Assembly: GCF_001949145.1 (NCBI RefSeq)
Contig: NW_019091454.1
Location: 952,327-997,412 of the forward strand
DNA from: Acanthaster planci
Lineage: Eukaryota; Echinodermata; Asteroidea; Valvatida; Acanthasteridae
Reading direction: 5' to 3'
Length of the DNA stretch: 45,086 nucleotides
How positions within the stretch are numbered: position 1 is the first letter of the stretch; each line of letters opens with the position of its first letter. The notes beneath the pieces were generated by a model. That model was not told the origin of the DNA. It saw nothing but the letters and a program-made list of their open reading frames with translations, and did not search any database. The position numbers were made by a program, and so were the translations under genes. Below are positions 11,427 through 20,489 of the stretch, one piece after another.

Positions 11427-11600
11427 ACAAAAAGTTAGTTTGATATAGGACATTCCCATAGGTTTGTACAGCGAATGTCGGATTTTTTCCTCAACACAGT
11501 GGACATCCCATAGATTTGTACAGGGAATGTAAAAAATCAGATATTCACTGTACCAAGTAGTGGTAATGTCTGGTGTCCAATATCAAACTAACTTTACTGT
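11427..11600 (+). mobile_element. MITE-like insertion inside DIRS C
   Basis: AAAGTTAGTTTGATATAGGA (from 11431) has its reverse complement at 11574-11595 with one mismatch over 22 bp. The extension ACA at both outer ends suggests terminal inverted repeats of about 25 bp. The flanks CAGTCTTTTGCA (11412-11423) and CAGTGTTTTGCA (11601-11612) look like a target-site duplication of roughly 9-12 bp. Element A has uninterrupted sequence at this place (around 500-515), which supports an insertion. There is no coding capacity. The interior holds two imperfect copies of a CCCATAGRTTTGTACAG motif. Confidence 0.7.
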
Positions 11601-11639
11601 CAGTGTTTTGCAGGGTTCTGGCAGGATATCGCATCAGAC

Positions 11640-12220
11640 TGATAGGGACTTACCACCATCACTCTCGGATACACACTAGAATTCATGAGTATTCCTATGT
11701 CCGAATCGATACTTTGTCTTACTGCATCCCCCCCGCCACAAGGAGTCCAAGAATAGATGCTCTCCTATGCAGACAAGTAATCGTAAATGCCCCACCCAGC
11801 GGTAAGGACCGATGGTTTCAGTCAACCTTCTTTCTCAGATCAAAAATGGAACCAGGCAAATGGCAACCGATCATCAATCTCAAGCCACTGATCAAATTCA
11901 TCTGCCCCCAACAAAAATCCACACGGAGAGGCTACGGTCAGTAACAATCTTTCCCCACCCCATCCTCAGCAATATTGATCAATCTGGAGGATGTATACCC
12001 CCACATGCTGATACATCCTCAAGACTGTAAGTTCCTCCGATTTACATACGACAGAGAGGACCTTCAAATTTTCTGCCTCATTCAGTCTGTCAATCTCCCC
12101 TGGGCCTTCACTTGGGCAACAAAAGTGATCACTTCTCATATCTGCCAACTGGATGTCATACTACTCTGTGGATGGAACCCAGAACAAGGCCAAAATGTCT
12201 ACCTGCCATAGGTGACTATG
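11640..12220 (+). pseudogene. DIRS C reverse transcriptase remnant
   Basis: The fingers motif reads DRWFQSTFFLRSKMEPGKWQ followed by PIINLKPLIKFICP, the same block as LTPKKDMGKWRPILNLRPIN in element A. In another frame INLEDVYPHMLIHPQDCKFL (about 11976-12035) covers motif A, with the Asp present (LEDVY for LKDAY), and FTWATKVITSHICQL follows at the motif B position. A Y-x-D-D motif is not readable. Frameshifts and stops separate the parts, so no enzyme can be made. Confidence 0.7.
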
Positions 12221-12519
12221 GCTTAACTATTCCTCTGGGCTTCACTCACCAGGCACAAAAACTCTAGACCTATCTTATCACAGAATCCAATTTACCTAGG
12301 TGCAATACTCGACCTTTGGCAGGGCATGATTAGTCCAACTGCCAATCGCATTGTAAATCTCCAGGTATGCATTATGCCGTTCATGGCCTGCCGGTCTGCA
12401 TCGGCTCGCTCCTAGCAACACCTCATTGGTCTAATATCCAGCATGACAGACGTAGTTCAGTGGTGTCTGCTCTGCATGAGCCCACTAAGCCCACTTTCAT
12501 CCCAATGCCATCGACATCC

Positions 12520-12808
12520 TGGTTCCCATAACAACTACCTACAGATCAGAACCGGAGGTCACAATCACCAATGCATCTCAGTTGGGGAGCCTCTCCTCAC
12601 CCTAACAAATATCAGGAATCTTGAATGGTTGAAATCAGCAAAACCTCATCAATATTTTGGAGCTCCAAGCAGTGCCCAACAATCTGTCACCTTCGGACAA
12701 GTGTCCATGCAAGATCATCAGAATTTGACCACACAACATACATCAACCATTAACGATCACTCCTCTGTTGATCCTCGCTCGTTCACTTACAAGTTATCTG
12801 GTGCATAA
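12520..12808 (+). pseudogene. DIRS C RNase H remnant
   Basis: Within an open stretch ending at 12808 the sequence LQIRTGGHNHQCISVGEPLL stands where element A has the TTDALTYGWGAS block. The catalytic Asp is not kept in this frame. A weak match to the downstream LELQA block (LELQAVPNNL in another frame, near 12660) follows. The call rests on position and on comparison with element A. Confidence 0.45.
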
Positions 12809-12844
12809 TCACTAACCCTCCCTACCTAGGATCCGAGCTGCTCT

Positions 12845-13180
12845 GCATATATAGAACTGTTCAGTAGGTTGAAAACACAGTGGAGTCCTCCCCTACAGTA
12901 ACGTAGGACGAGTCCACTAGAGAAAATCTACCAAACATTCCATGCCCACCTACTCTTCCCATTCTGGCTCACATTCTCAAACACTTTCAACAAAAAAGGA
13001 AGAACATGGCAACGGCGCTGCAATGCATTGTGGTGGGAGAGTGCGCATTAGAGTTGATCGTTTTTAGCGAATGGCAAAAAGGCCCTTTGGAAACTTGCAT
13101 ATATATGATTGGGTAGGTATTCTCTATAGCAGACACGATCAACATTATTGTTGGGGAGAAATTACACTTTTGAAGCACCT
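12845..13180 (+). repeat. DIRS C 3' terminal module
   Basis: GCATATATA at 12845 and GCATATATATG at 13097 mark two degenerate boxes 252 bp apart. A hairpin follows the first: AGTGGA (12879-12884) pairs with TCCACT (near 12914), inner CCTAC with GTAGG. GGAAGAACATGGC (about 12998-13010) and CAATGCATTGTGGTGGG lie between the boxes and match elements A and B. The second box is followed by GGGTAGGTAT, as in element A (GGTAGGTATGCAG). Confidence 0.65.
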
Positions 13181-13960
13181 CACATTGAAAAAGGATTATG
13201 GCTTTTTAATGTTTTCCTTTTTTAATACATTCTGGTTGTTGAGAAAGCGAAAAAGTTGTCATGTTCTGCCTCATTTTTCTCACGAAAACTGGGGAGGAAA
13301 TATACATATACCCCCCACCTGCATAAAGCAACAGATACACCCAAAAGGACCAGGACAACTACCTCTTGCTTGTTCATAGACATTAGTGTATCGTTTTGCT
13401 TTGCCAAGAGTCCCATTTCCATGTTGTGTCCTCCACTGTGACTTTATTGGAAAGGTTCAAACAAGTTGTTCCTCTTTATTTACATATAGGCAACCAGCTT
13501 AGCAGACGTGGCTCATTTAAACAACAGACATATATGGTAGTTTGTATAAAATGGGACCACAGTTTTCTTTGACCTGGTAAAAAACACTGCCTTTTTCAAC
13601 AGCTCCAGCACACAACATTGCACTGTAGTGCAATGCCGGTATTAATTGTGGTGATCCAAAAACATAGAGCCAGTTATATGGGACTCCTACCAGCCAAGCA
13701 AATGGAAAGCACACAGAGTTTTTCCAGTCCATTCAGTTTAACTTTACATGAAAATGAACACCACAAATCCCAGATAGTCACCACAACATCATAAAAACAT
13801 CAGTTTAAAACTTAACCAGCAACCACAAAATGCATTGCAAGATTTCAGGGTACAAATAAAAAAATGCAGCTTTCTGTGAGATGCCAAATTTCAACTCATG
13901 TGCACAGTGGACAGGAATAAAGGGCACCTATTAGCTTTTAATTTTATATTCTTCCTTCAG
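13181..13960. other. Non-coding, 3' end of the intron
   Basis: AT-rich, with no coding or repeat structure I can support. It ends in a pyrimidine-rich tract and AG at 13960 (TTCTTCCTTCAG), the acceptor of the final COG6-like exon. Confidence 0.5.
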
Positions 13961-14108
13961 AGAGGAGATTGTAAGAAGAGGCACTGAGCTGGTTTGCGGA
14001 GCATATCAGTTTTTATTTGACTGTATCAACAACGCTGCAAATGGTTATGTGGATCCAAAGAATATTGTTGTAAGAACACCGGAACAGGTCAGAGTATTGC
14101 TTCTTTAA
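13961..14108 (+). CDS. COG6: Terminal coding exon, probable COG6 C-terminus
   Basis: After the acceptor at 13960, the first base completes the split Arg codon of the exon ending at 5235. Then come 48 codons and a TAA at 14106-14108: EEIVRRGTELVCGAYQFLFD, CINNAANGYVDPKN and IVVRTPEQVRVLLL. The NGY-x-DP and RTP-x-QV-x-x-LL pattern right before the stop is what I remember of the COG6 C-terminus. The protein would act on the cytosolic face of the Golgi in the COG tethering complex. No frameshift or stop mars the exon, unlike everything around it, which argues for a living host gene whose intron has gathered transposons. The exon is sure at about 0.85; the family name is less certain. Confidence 0.65.
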
Positions 14109-14266
14109 CAACCTTAAGTTTGAAACCTGTTTTTGCCAGAATTGATACAGCTACTGAAGCTGTATTTAAAGAAATTATGTACATGTATGTGCAAAGGTGA
14201 GTTTGGATTTCAAACGAAACAGGTTTGATGAGCAATTATCCCTTGGTTCAGATTTGTAATGAAATC

Positions 14267-14272
14267 AATAAA
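14267..14272 (+). terminator. COG6: Candidate polyadenylation signal of the COG6-like gene
   Basis: AATAAA lies 159 bases after the stop codon at 14106-14108, in an AT-rich 3' UTR-like stretch. A second AATAAA lies at 14556-14561. Confidence 0.5.
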
Positions 14273-16070
14273 TTTTCCTAAAGAAATGATTCTGCCAGTT
14301 TCAACACTATTGAACCCATTCATGAATATGTTGGAAGTTATGCGAATTCAAGCACATTTGAGATACATAACTTTAAGATAACTGGGATATATGCAAGTAT
14401 TTAGGATATATGTAAGGTTAATTACAGAGTACAAATTCAACAAAAGTAGCTTTATGAATATTATGTGTTAATGAAAAAGTAAAAACATAAACATATATGT
14501 ATGTATAAAAATGCATCTTCACGGCTTTTTTGAAGTGTTACCAAATGCATTTGGCAATAAAATACTTATATATATATGCTGAATGATCATCTGAAAATGT
14601 TCATCGTATCCCATTTATCATTACTGGGTTCTTTAATGAATGAAGTAACCAGAAGAGTAACATTTATCCAACAGATTCACTGTTTGAATGTTTGTTAATG
14701 TTACAATTTTGACAATGTCTTGGCATAAGCATACAGATTGGAAAGCATTTGCATGAAAATATTTTATCATTTGAATGTCACTCTTAATAAATGTGAAAAT
14801 GTTTGAGTTGTAAGCATGATCACAATATCCAAGACCAAAATCAAGATCTTGAGGTCTGAGACATAGTATGAAACCAAGAGATTCAAGAACAACGCTTGGT
14901 TTGAAACTCCAATCAAAACTAGTTTTGTGATGAATTACAAAATATAAAAAGTAAGTAGAATGCTCAAGTTCACATGGGTAGTAGCATGTGTAAAAGCTGC
15001 AAGTTTTCTGGGGAAAGTTAGGTTATCAGATTGCAAAACGAAAGAGTAATTTTAAAATATCCTCTTTTATCACAGTATCTAAAAAACATTAATGTAAGAA
15101 ATTTTCATTGGGTAATTGAGGAAAAATGGATATGTATCCATTTGAGTACCAGAACGAATTGGAGTACATCGAATTTATCATTGATATTTTAACGAGTGTA
15201 TAGTTCAGTGGTCGGGGCTGGAATTTTGAATAAGGTGTTGGTGCTTGATTTGTCCTGAATAGATGCGTGATTTTCACTTTCCTTTGTGTGGGTGTGCGTG
15301 TTTTCTTGTCTGGCGACCACCAGAAGCAATTGTTGATGGCGATTTAGAATTTTTCATTTAGTTGGACTGTAAAGTGTGAATTTACCATGAGGGTTGTGAA
15401 TTTTAATCTTAAGCGAAATGCCATGTGAATAAACAAGTCGGGTCCAAGCTGGTTGCTGAAGCTCGCACATTACCCAAATCGATAAGTTTGAATATTTATT
15501 TTAGGGGCAATGTCGGAGCAAAGTAAGAAAAAAATGCTCACCAGTTTGCTCCGGTGCTGAATTTTCGGCCCCACTGGGCCTTATTGGAGCTGGTGGTTTG
15601 AGTGCAGAAAAGTCTACAATTTCAACTCAGTCCCGACCCCCCAGCTGAAAAACACAGACAAATGATAAATATAGGGGCAATAATTAACTGAATAACTAGG
15701 TAAACGTATCGTAGCATTTGCTAACTTTTAATTTACAACGAATTAAAAAAATGCGTTAGCCTAGTTCCAGCATTTTTAAACAAATTATTAAATTATAACG
15801 AGTACGATATAGGTCCAGCGTTTCGTTTAGCTCAAATTTTCCTTGTCTTAATCACACAAATACACGTTCTTATCGGTTAAAATCAAGTCTTTCTAAATAC
15901 GTTTTATTTTTTAAATAGCGTGGGGCAGATGATCACAATGGCTTCAAATACAAACCAATATTTACTTTCCAAAAGGTCCAACACCCACTTTGTTATTCCA
16001 GACCCCGTCTTTCTCACTATGAGAGCACTGTGCGGGTTTTTATACATGCTCATTTTATCTTAAACAGGAT
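14273..16070. other. Intergenic, AT-rich
   Basis: No gene seen. The sequence is AT-rich with short poly-A/T runs and a more GC-rich patch near 15560-15650. It should contain the left boundary of the Polinton relic, but I found no terminal inverted repeat. Confidence 0.4.
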
Positions 16071-17190
16071 TTAATACACCAGACTCTTAAAATTACCATC
16101 CTCTATTGCGCATCCATAATTAAAAACACACACATCAAGAGTAGCCCTGCCTCCGCCTCCTAGTGGTGGACCAGGTCCGTGTGCCGAGTTATCGGAGCTT
16201 CTGGAATCTAGCCGCAGACCGTATTTATCTTTCAGGTAGTCGGCCATTTCCACACCCGTCAAGTTTAAGTCCTTTACAACCACTCGACCCGATTCGGTAT
16301 CCAATTCACCGAAAAACCTGGAGATTTCGTTGGTATTCTAACAACCCTTGCGAATATAGTTGATTGAGTTTACCTTCGACTGTTACGCTAGTTTTCTTAA
16401 CTCGAGCATTATAAAATGTTTGATGGTTTTTAACAGCTGGGTATTTGAACAAGATAAAAATGCCTTTCAAGCTTTTAATCGTTTGATCGATGTTAGTATT
16501 CCACAAGGTATCCGACTTGTTGACCGCTTGTTTTTTTCCACGAGTGAATCCAGTCAAACAGGTAGTACACGGTGCCCTTGTGTTTGGCTCGTAAAGATTG
16601 AGCCAAGTCGCGGTTGGTCACGACTTCGTATTCGAGCGTCAGGTCCGAAACTGACGTACTCATGTGCGTACTCTGCGGCGGTATCTGTCCCTTTAACATC
16701 TAAGGGAATGGCGTACCTGTTCTTTAAAGCGTTGGCGATCGCTTTGGCTTTACCGTCGTTACTCGCTTCGTTGGCGTCACCTGCGCCCAGGTGCAGCTTG
16801 GCTATTTTTTTCCCTTTCTAGACCAAAATAAGCCATGTTTTCAGTCTTCGTCGAGGGCAACCAGTTGTCTTTAAACTTGTGAAAGACGTCTGCATCTCTG
16901 TAACTCACGATTTCGTTGCCTTGTAGACTGACGTTTAGTTCGCTGACCAAGTTACGCGCGACGTTGTTATACATGGTGCCGTCCAGCTCCAACTTGAAAG
17001 CAAGTTCAGCCGTACCCTGCACAATGATGTCATCTACGCCTAGCGCTTGGAACTTGACGGTGAGCGTGCTAGTGGCAGCGATAATACTGGGTTTATGTGT
17101 AATCGGCACCTCGCGCCGATCGCCTTTGACGGCTCGAGGCGTTTTCAAACAACGGCTTGGATTTAATTTCTTTGTATATTGGCTTGCCAT
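16071..17190 (-). pseudogene. Polinton major capsid protein (double jelly-roll), broken
   Basis: The ATG is at 17190-17188, preceded by an AT-rich TATA-like stretch. The first frame (17190-16777) holds ITHKPSIIAATSTLTVKFQA and MYNNVARNLVSELNVSLQGN. Later pieces lie in other frames: SVSDLTLEYEVVTNRDLAQS (about 16660), SDTLWNTNIDQTIKSLKGIF (near 16490), KKTSVTVEGKLNQLYSQGLL (about 16380) and, at the end, LRLDSRSSDNSAHGPG with AIEDGNFKSLVY before a stop at 16071. The order and spacing follow a full-length Polinton/adintovirus hexon-type capsid protein, with at least three frameshifts. It would form the virion shell in an active element; this copy cannot. Confidence 0.8.
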
Positions 17191-17236
17191 TGTCTATTCG
17201 TTTTATTATAGACGGTTTTATATTATACGGTTTGTT

Positions 17237-17392
17237 TTAAAATTCCAAATATGAACGATAAAACGCAATCAACGACACACCGGGGGCAAAAAACATGTCT
17301 TCGTATTTAGTCAATTGATCTTTTTTATGGAACGTTTCGGCTCGCATCTCCGCCAGTACGTCCTGGATCTCTAACGGAAGTTCTTGGCTCAT
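17237..17392 (-). CDS. Small Polinton protein, 51 aa, function unknown
   Basis: The ATG at 17392-17390 opens a 51-codon frame beginning MSQELPLEIQDVLAEMRAET, with KDQLTKYEDMFFAPGVS and a hydrophobic, aromatic C-terminus LIAFYRSYLEF. The start sits 28 bp from the divergent ATG of the + strand gene at 17421, and the stop is 46 bp before the capsid gene's start, so the position is operon-like. The frame can be read 31 codons further upstream from a non-ATG start, but that would overlap the divergent gene. I have no function for it; it is one of the few unbroken frames of the relic. Confidence 0.55.
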   Translation of the reverse strand: MSQELPLEIQDVLAEMRAETFHKKDQLTKYEDMFFAPGVSLIAFYRSYLEF

Positions 17393-17420
17393 TTTTAAAT
17401 TAAAGCGTTTATAAAATAAA
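17393..17420. promoter_or_regulatory. Divergent AT-rich promoter between two Polinton genes
   Basis: Only 28 bp separate two divergent ATG codons (17390-17392, minus; 17421, plus). The stretch contains GTTTATAAAATAAA directly before the + strand ATG, a TATA-like motif. Similar AT-rich stretches precede the genes at 17190 (-), 26528 (+, TTTATAATAAGA) and 26843 (+). Promoter activity is inferred from position and composition. Confidence 0.4.
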
Positions 17421-17817
17421 ATGGCGAGTGCTTTAATGATGGTAGGAGGAGCTATAGTAAACGCGTTGGCGTTCACGGAATACAACTTTCTGTTTAGTAG
17501 TCTGTCTCAAAAACGCGTAGATGAAAAACGAAAGAGACAAGCCAAACAGACCTGGGAAGAAAATCCCTTTCATCTGTTGGATTTTTTTTAAAAAATCCAT
17601 GAGGCAAGAACTCGTGAGTCAACGCGAGTTTACCAACGTAGATGAAGCCTTGCGTGTTTATTCAGAATTGACGGGGAAAAACGTGTTGCAGACGTTGCCA
17701 CCTGAACCCGTGTTGTCGGATTTTTACGTGCCTTCGGAGGACCAACGCATTAGAGAGCTCGTGTGGGTTCTCGGAGGAACTGCCTTGGTCGTTTTTTTTA
17801 CAAAACGGTTTGCTTAA
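17421..17817 (+). pseudogene. Small conserved Polinton virion-type protein, frameshifted
   Basis: The ATG at 17421 begins MASALMMVGGAIVNALAFTE, a hydrophobic N-terminus followed by a charged, probably helical region (KRVDEKRKRQAKQTWEE). The frame runs into TAA at 17588-17590, inside a run of eight T and six A. Conserved-looking sequence resumes at once in the +1 frame: REFTNVDEALRVYSELTGKN, LPPEPVLSDFYVPSEDQ, and the C-terminal membrane-like segment ELVWVLGGTALVVFFTKRF, ending 17817. I regard these as one gene of a small protein family found again and again in Polintons near the integrase. The break sits exactly in the homopolymer, so decay is the simplest reading; slippage is possible. Confidence 0.7.
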
Positions 17818-17845
17818 CTTGATTTTTAAACGTTTTAATTCTAAA

Positions 17846-18867
17846 ATGGGCAAAGAATTTTCTAGATTGTTTTATAGTCCGCAAGGCTATTGGAAAGGCG
17901 AAAGCGCTGTTGATCACTTGCACAAAAAGACGGGTGCAGACAAAAGCGCGGTGAGAGGGTGGTTAAAAAACAGGCCGTGCGGCAGTTATACCTAAATACG
18001 TACCCAGGCCGATGACTTTGCAAAAGACTGTCGAACCTAGCGACACGCATCAAATGGACGTGTTGTATTTGCCTTGGGATCGTGTAAAACAACAAACGTA
18101 CAAATACGCGCTGGCGGTAGTGGACGTGGCCTCAAGATACAAGGAGGCGAAACCTTTGACAAGCAAAACGGCCTACCAAGTAACCGATGCCATAAACAAA
18201 TTTATAAAAGGTCTCCGTTGACTTGGCCTAAAACAGTTAAACGTAGACTGATGATCGGAATTTAAAGGCGAGTTTTAAAAAAAGTTTGTTAAAAAGGGCG
18301 TTCAGCTACAAGTAAGTGAACCGGTGTCCATCGATCGCAGGGGATCGCAGAACGGTTGAACAAGCATTGGCCGAACGACATTTTGGACATCAGTACGCGC
18401 AGGAAATATTGAACGTCGGTGAGGGAAACGTAGAATGGGTGGAGCATCTGCCCCAAGCCGATAAACCACTTAATGAAGAAAAGCCCGGTTGATAGACGCA
18501 GTTCCTGCGGAAGCCGTGAAACGCGATCAAGTGAAAACAAGCTCCAGCAGCTCCTCAGAAAAGCGAGTGGACAGAGTTGCCTCCAGACGCTGTCGCCCGA
18601 TATTTTTATTATCCGGGTGAACAGGAAGGTGGCACTGTCAAGAGAGCGACCGATCCCATTTGGAGCGTGGACGTGTATTAAATTCAAAAGCGCACGAGTC
18701 AATTTAAACGAGTCAACGGCAATAAAACGGGTTCAACGCTGTATTACTTGCTCGGCGGTCCCAAGCGTTCTTTTGTGCAAGAAGAGCTTCAAGTGGAACC
18801 AGAAGACACTGAGTTTCAACTGTTTCAACGTATTGTAATAAAAGTCATACTTCAACGGTTTAGATAA
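17846..18867 (+). pseudogene. Polinton retroviral-type integrase, broken
   Basis: The ATG at 17846 begins an N-terminal HTH-like part (QGYWKGESAVDHLHKKTGAD, SAVRGWLKN) that stops at 17993. The core then reads HQMDVLYLPWDRVKQQTYKY with the first catalytic Asp (18048 onward), then YALAVVDVASRYKEAKPLTS. The second Asp region is damaged; EFKGEF at 18258-18275 marks the place. QGIAERLNK (18338-18364) carries the catalytic Glu. After more frame changes come RHFGHQYAQEILNVGEGNVE, and the tail has RATDPIWSVDVY, LYYLLGGPKRSFVQEELQVE and a stop at 18865-18867. Order, spacing and all three acidic positions fit a Polinton integrase (rve type). At least five breaks make it inactive. Confidence 0.85.
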
Positions 18868-19714
18868 ATCCAAGATGCAAACGCCGTAATAAATCGGTTT
18901 GTTCAGGTTCGTTTTTATTTTGTACATTTCGACAAACGAGAGATTGCATTCGGGAAAATTAAAATATTCAAATTATATTATAATATAGATTAAAAACTAA
19001 CCCCGCCAACACAACAACTAGGCCAAAAAGGGCCTGAACATACTAACAAGTTAGTGAAGTTAAAAAAGGAAGACCATACTATATGGTAATAAACTAATTA
19101 CAATTAAACGAGACATAGTAAAAAAAAATGTAATTTAATTTTAAAAAGGTGGATTTACAAAGACAAAACTACGCTTATCTTATGTAAGACTAAATCCGAA
19201 GAACAGGACTCAGAAGATGAGATAAACCAACTCCCCCCGAAAAAGAAATGTAACTGGTCAAATTACTAAGACAATTACGGAGCACTTAAGACGGTGAGGG
19301 TACACATACACCGAGCACCTTAATAATGCTAAATATAAGTGGGAATTAACGTTAACTAGGAATAAGAACACATTAACTGGAAATATATTTAACTAAAAAT
19401 AAGTGGGAAAAGCATTATCTGGATTGGTCGAGCCTGTCGACCAGGGCTGGAATACAACTACTTTTATACCGATTCGTCCGACATTTGAATTTCGTAAGTT
19501 ATTATTGCGGTTCTGAGGAAGCCAATGCCTGTAAGTTTTGGACTTTAGAAGGGTTTTGCCAAAATTAATTTAAACTCCGACAGCAGGTTTTCTTTGTTGG
19601 AATTGTTGCACTTTTCAGTTTCCATGTTTGATGGGTGTTGCGAGTTGATTTTATAACACATTTTACCGCATTGCAGGTAAAATTTATTATACTCAACGGA
19701 AAGGTCAGGGGTGA
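18868..19714. other. Non-coding, junction of Polinton left part and recombinase element
   Basis: AT-rich stretch with no coding signal. It should contain the right edge of the Polinton left block and the left edge of the recombinase element, but I see no clear terminal repeat. Confidence 0.4.
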
Positions 19715-20430
19715 GTGATCCGAAGGGCTATTCCTATGCTGCTGGCGTTCTTCGGTTTCTTAAGGGTTAGTGAGTTTGCAGCGCATTCTCGGTCTAATGT
19801 GCAGGACTCGGCTTTTCACATTTCAGATCTAAGCTTCTTGCAGGGCGGAGAGGGAGTAGGCCTTATCCTCTCCTTGCGTCAGACAAAAACAAACCAGCAT
19901 TGCCCCCCGCAGCTTGTCCATGTGGGCAGATGGACCGATGCTTCTCTTTGTCCGGTTCAAGCGCTCCACACGTACCTACAGTGTCGCCCACGAACGCTTG
20001 GTCCACTTTTTTGTCAAATAGACAGCCAGTCCCTTACACGCTATCAATTTGATATCGTGCACGATATGGGGCCGATGGGTCCCCCCCACATGTCCAATCC
20101 CTCTAGACTATTGTCACCTAAACACATCCTCCCTAGAAGTCTGTAAAGAATTCCTGATATTCCGATCAAACAATCACCAACACAAAAGCGGGGGGGGGGT
20201 TCTCTCCGCCCCATATCTTATATCATATGATCAATTTAATACGGTGTTGCAAATGGTGTTAGTAGGCTGCGGTATTACCAATGCGCACTATTGATCCCAC
20301 TCATTCCGTTCGGGGGCGGCTTCAACGGCCTTTGAAACGGGAGGTCCTTTCGCCGATATACAGCGCGTGGGTCGATGGCGTTCGCATGCACTGGCCACCT
20401 ACCTCCTCCCCTTTTCACCGGTAAACTTCG
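19715..20430 (+). pseudogene. Tyrosine recombinase (Ngaro-like), frameshifted
   Basis: The open stretch 19715-20146 starts without ATG and reads IPMLLAFFGFLRVSEFAAHS (box I, catalytic Arg in FLRVSE), then LSLRQTKTNQHCPPQ, CPVQALHTYLQCRP and GPLFCQIDSQSLTRYQFD. After a frameshift and a G-rich run (GGGGGGGGG near 20193), FNTVLQMVLVGCGITNAHY continues. A TGA follows. Box II then lies at about 20308-20420: HSFRSGAASTAFETGG, IQRVGRWRSHALATY, giving H-x-x-R, a His in GRWRSH and the nucleophilic Tyr. All catalytic residues are still readable but not in one frame. Confidence 0.8.
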
Positions 20431-20489
20431 GTGCGTGTTGAGCATTCAAGCTGTGTCCATGTAATTTGGTTTTAAGTCAGGTCCCATAC

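Larger units (their letters stand above)
10980..13180 (+). mobile_element. DIRS-like retrotransposon C, recombinase deleted
   Basis: A third relative of A and B on the + strand: a decayed gag-like stretch (about 11030-11420), RT remnants (11800-12220), an RNase H remnant (about 12520-12790) and then the 3' module at 12845. No tyrosine recombinase lies between RNase H and the module, so it was lost by deletion. A MITE-like insert (11424-11600) interrupts the region before the RT. The left edge is approximate. Confidence 0.7.
16071..18870. mobile_element. Polinton/Maverick (adintovirus-like) relic, left part
   Basis: Four gene remnants with a virus-like compact layout: broken capsid gene (-), a 51-codon gene (-), a broken small virion-type gene (+) and a broken integrase (+). 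Gaps between them are 28-46 bp and AT-rich. Capsid plus retroviral-type integrase on one DNA element is the Polinton hallmark. A second block of genes of the same style is at 24.8-28.26 kb. Polymerase, ATPase and protease were not found in either. Confidence 0.8.

Noticed and set aside
16360-17254. Plus-strand open frames (16360-16821, 16916-17254)
   Set aside because: They lie opposite the capsid pseudogene, whose minus-strand pieces have ordered family motifs; the plus frames have none.
17421-17817. Programmed ribosomal frameshift at T8A6
   Set aside because: Kept only as an alternative: the shift is +1 with no supporting stimulator seen, and neighbouring genes are full of ordinary indels.
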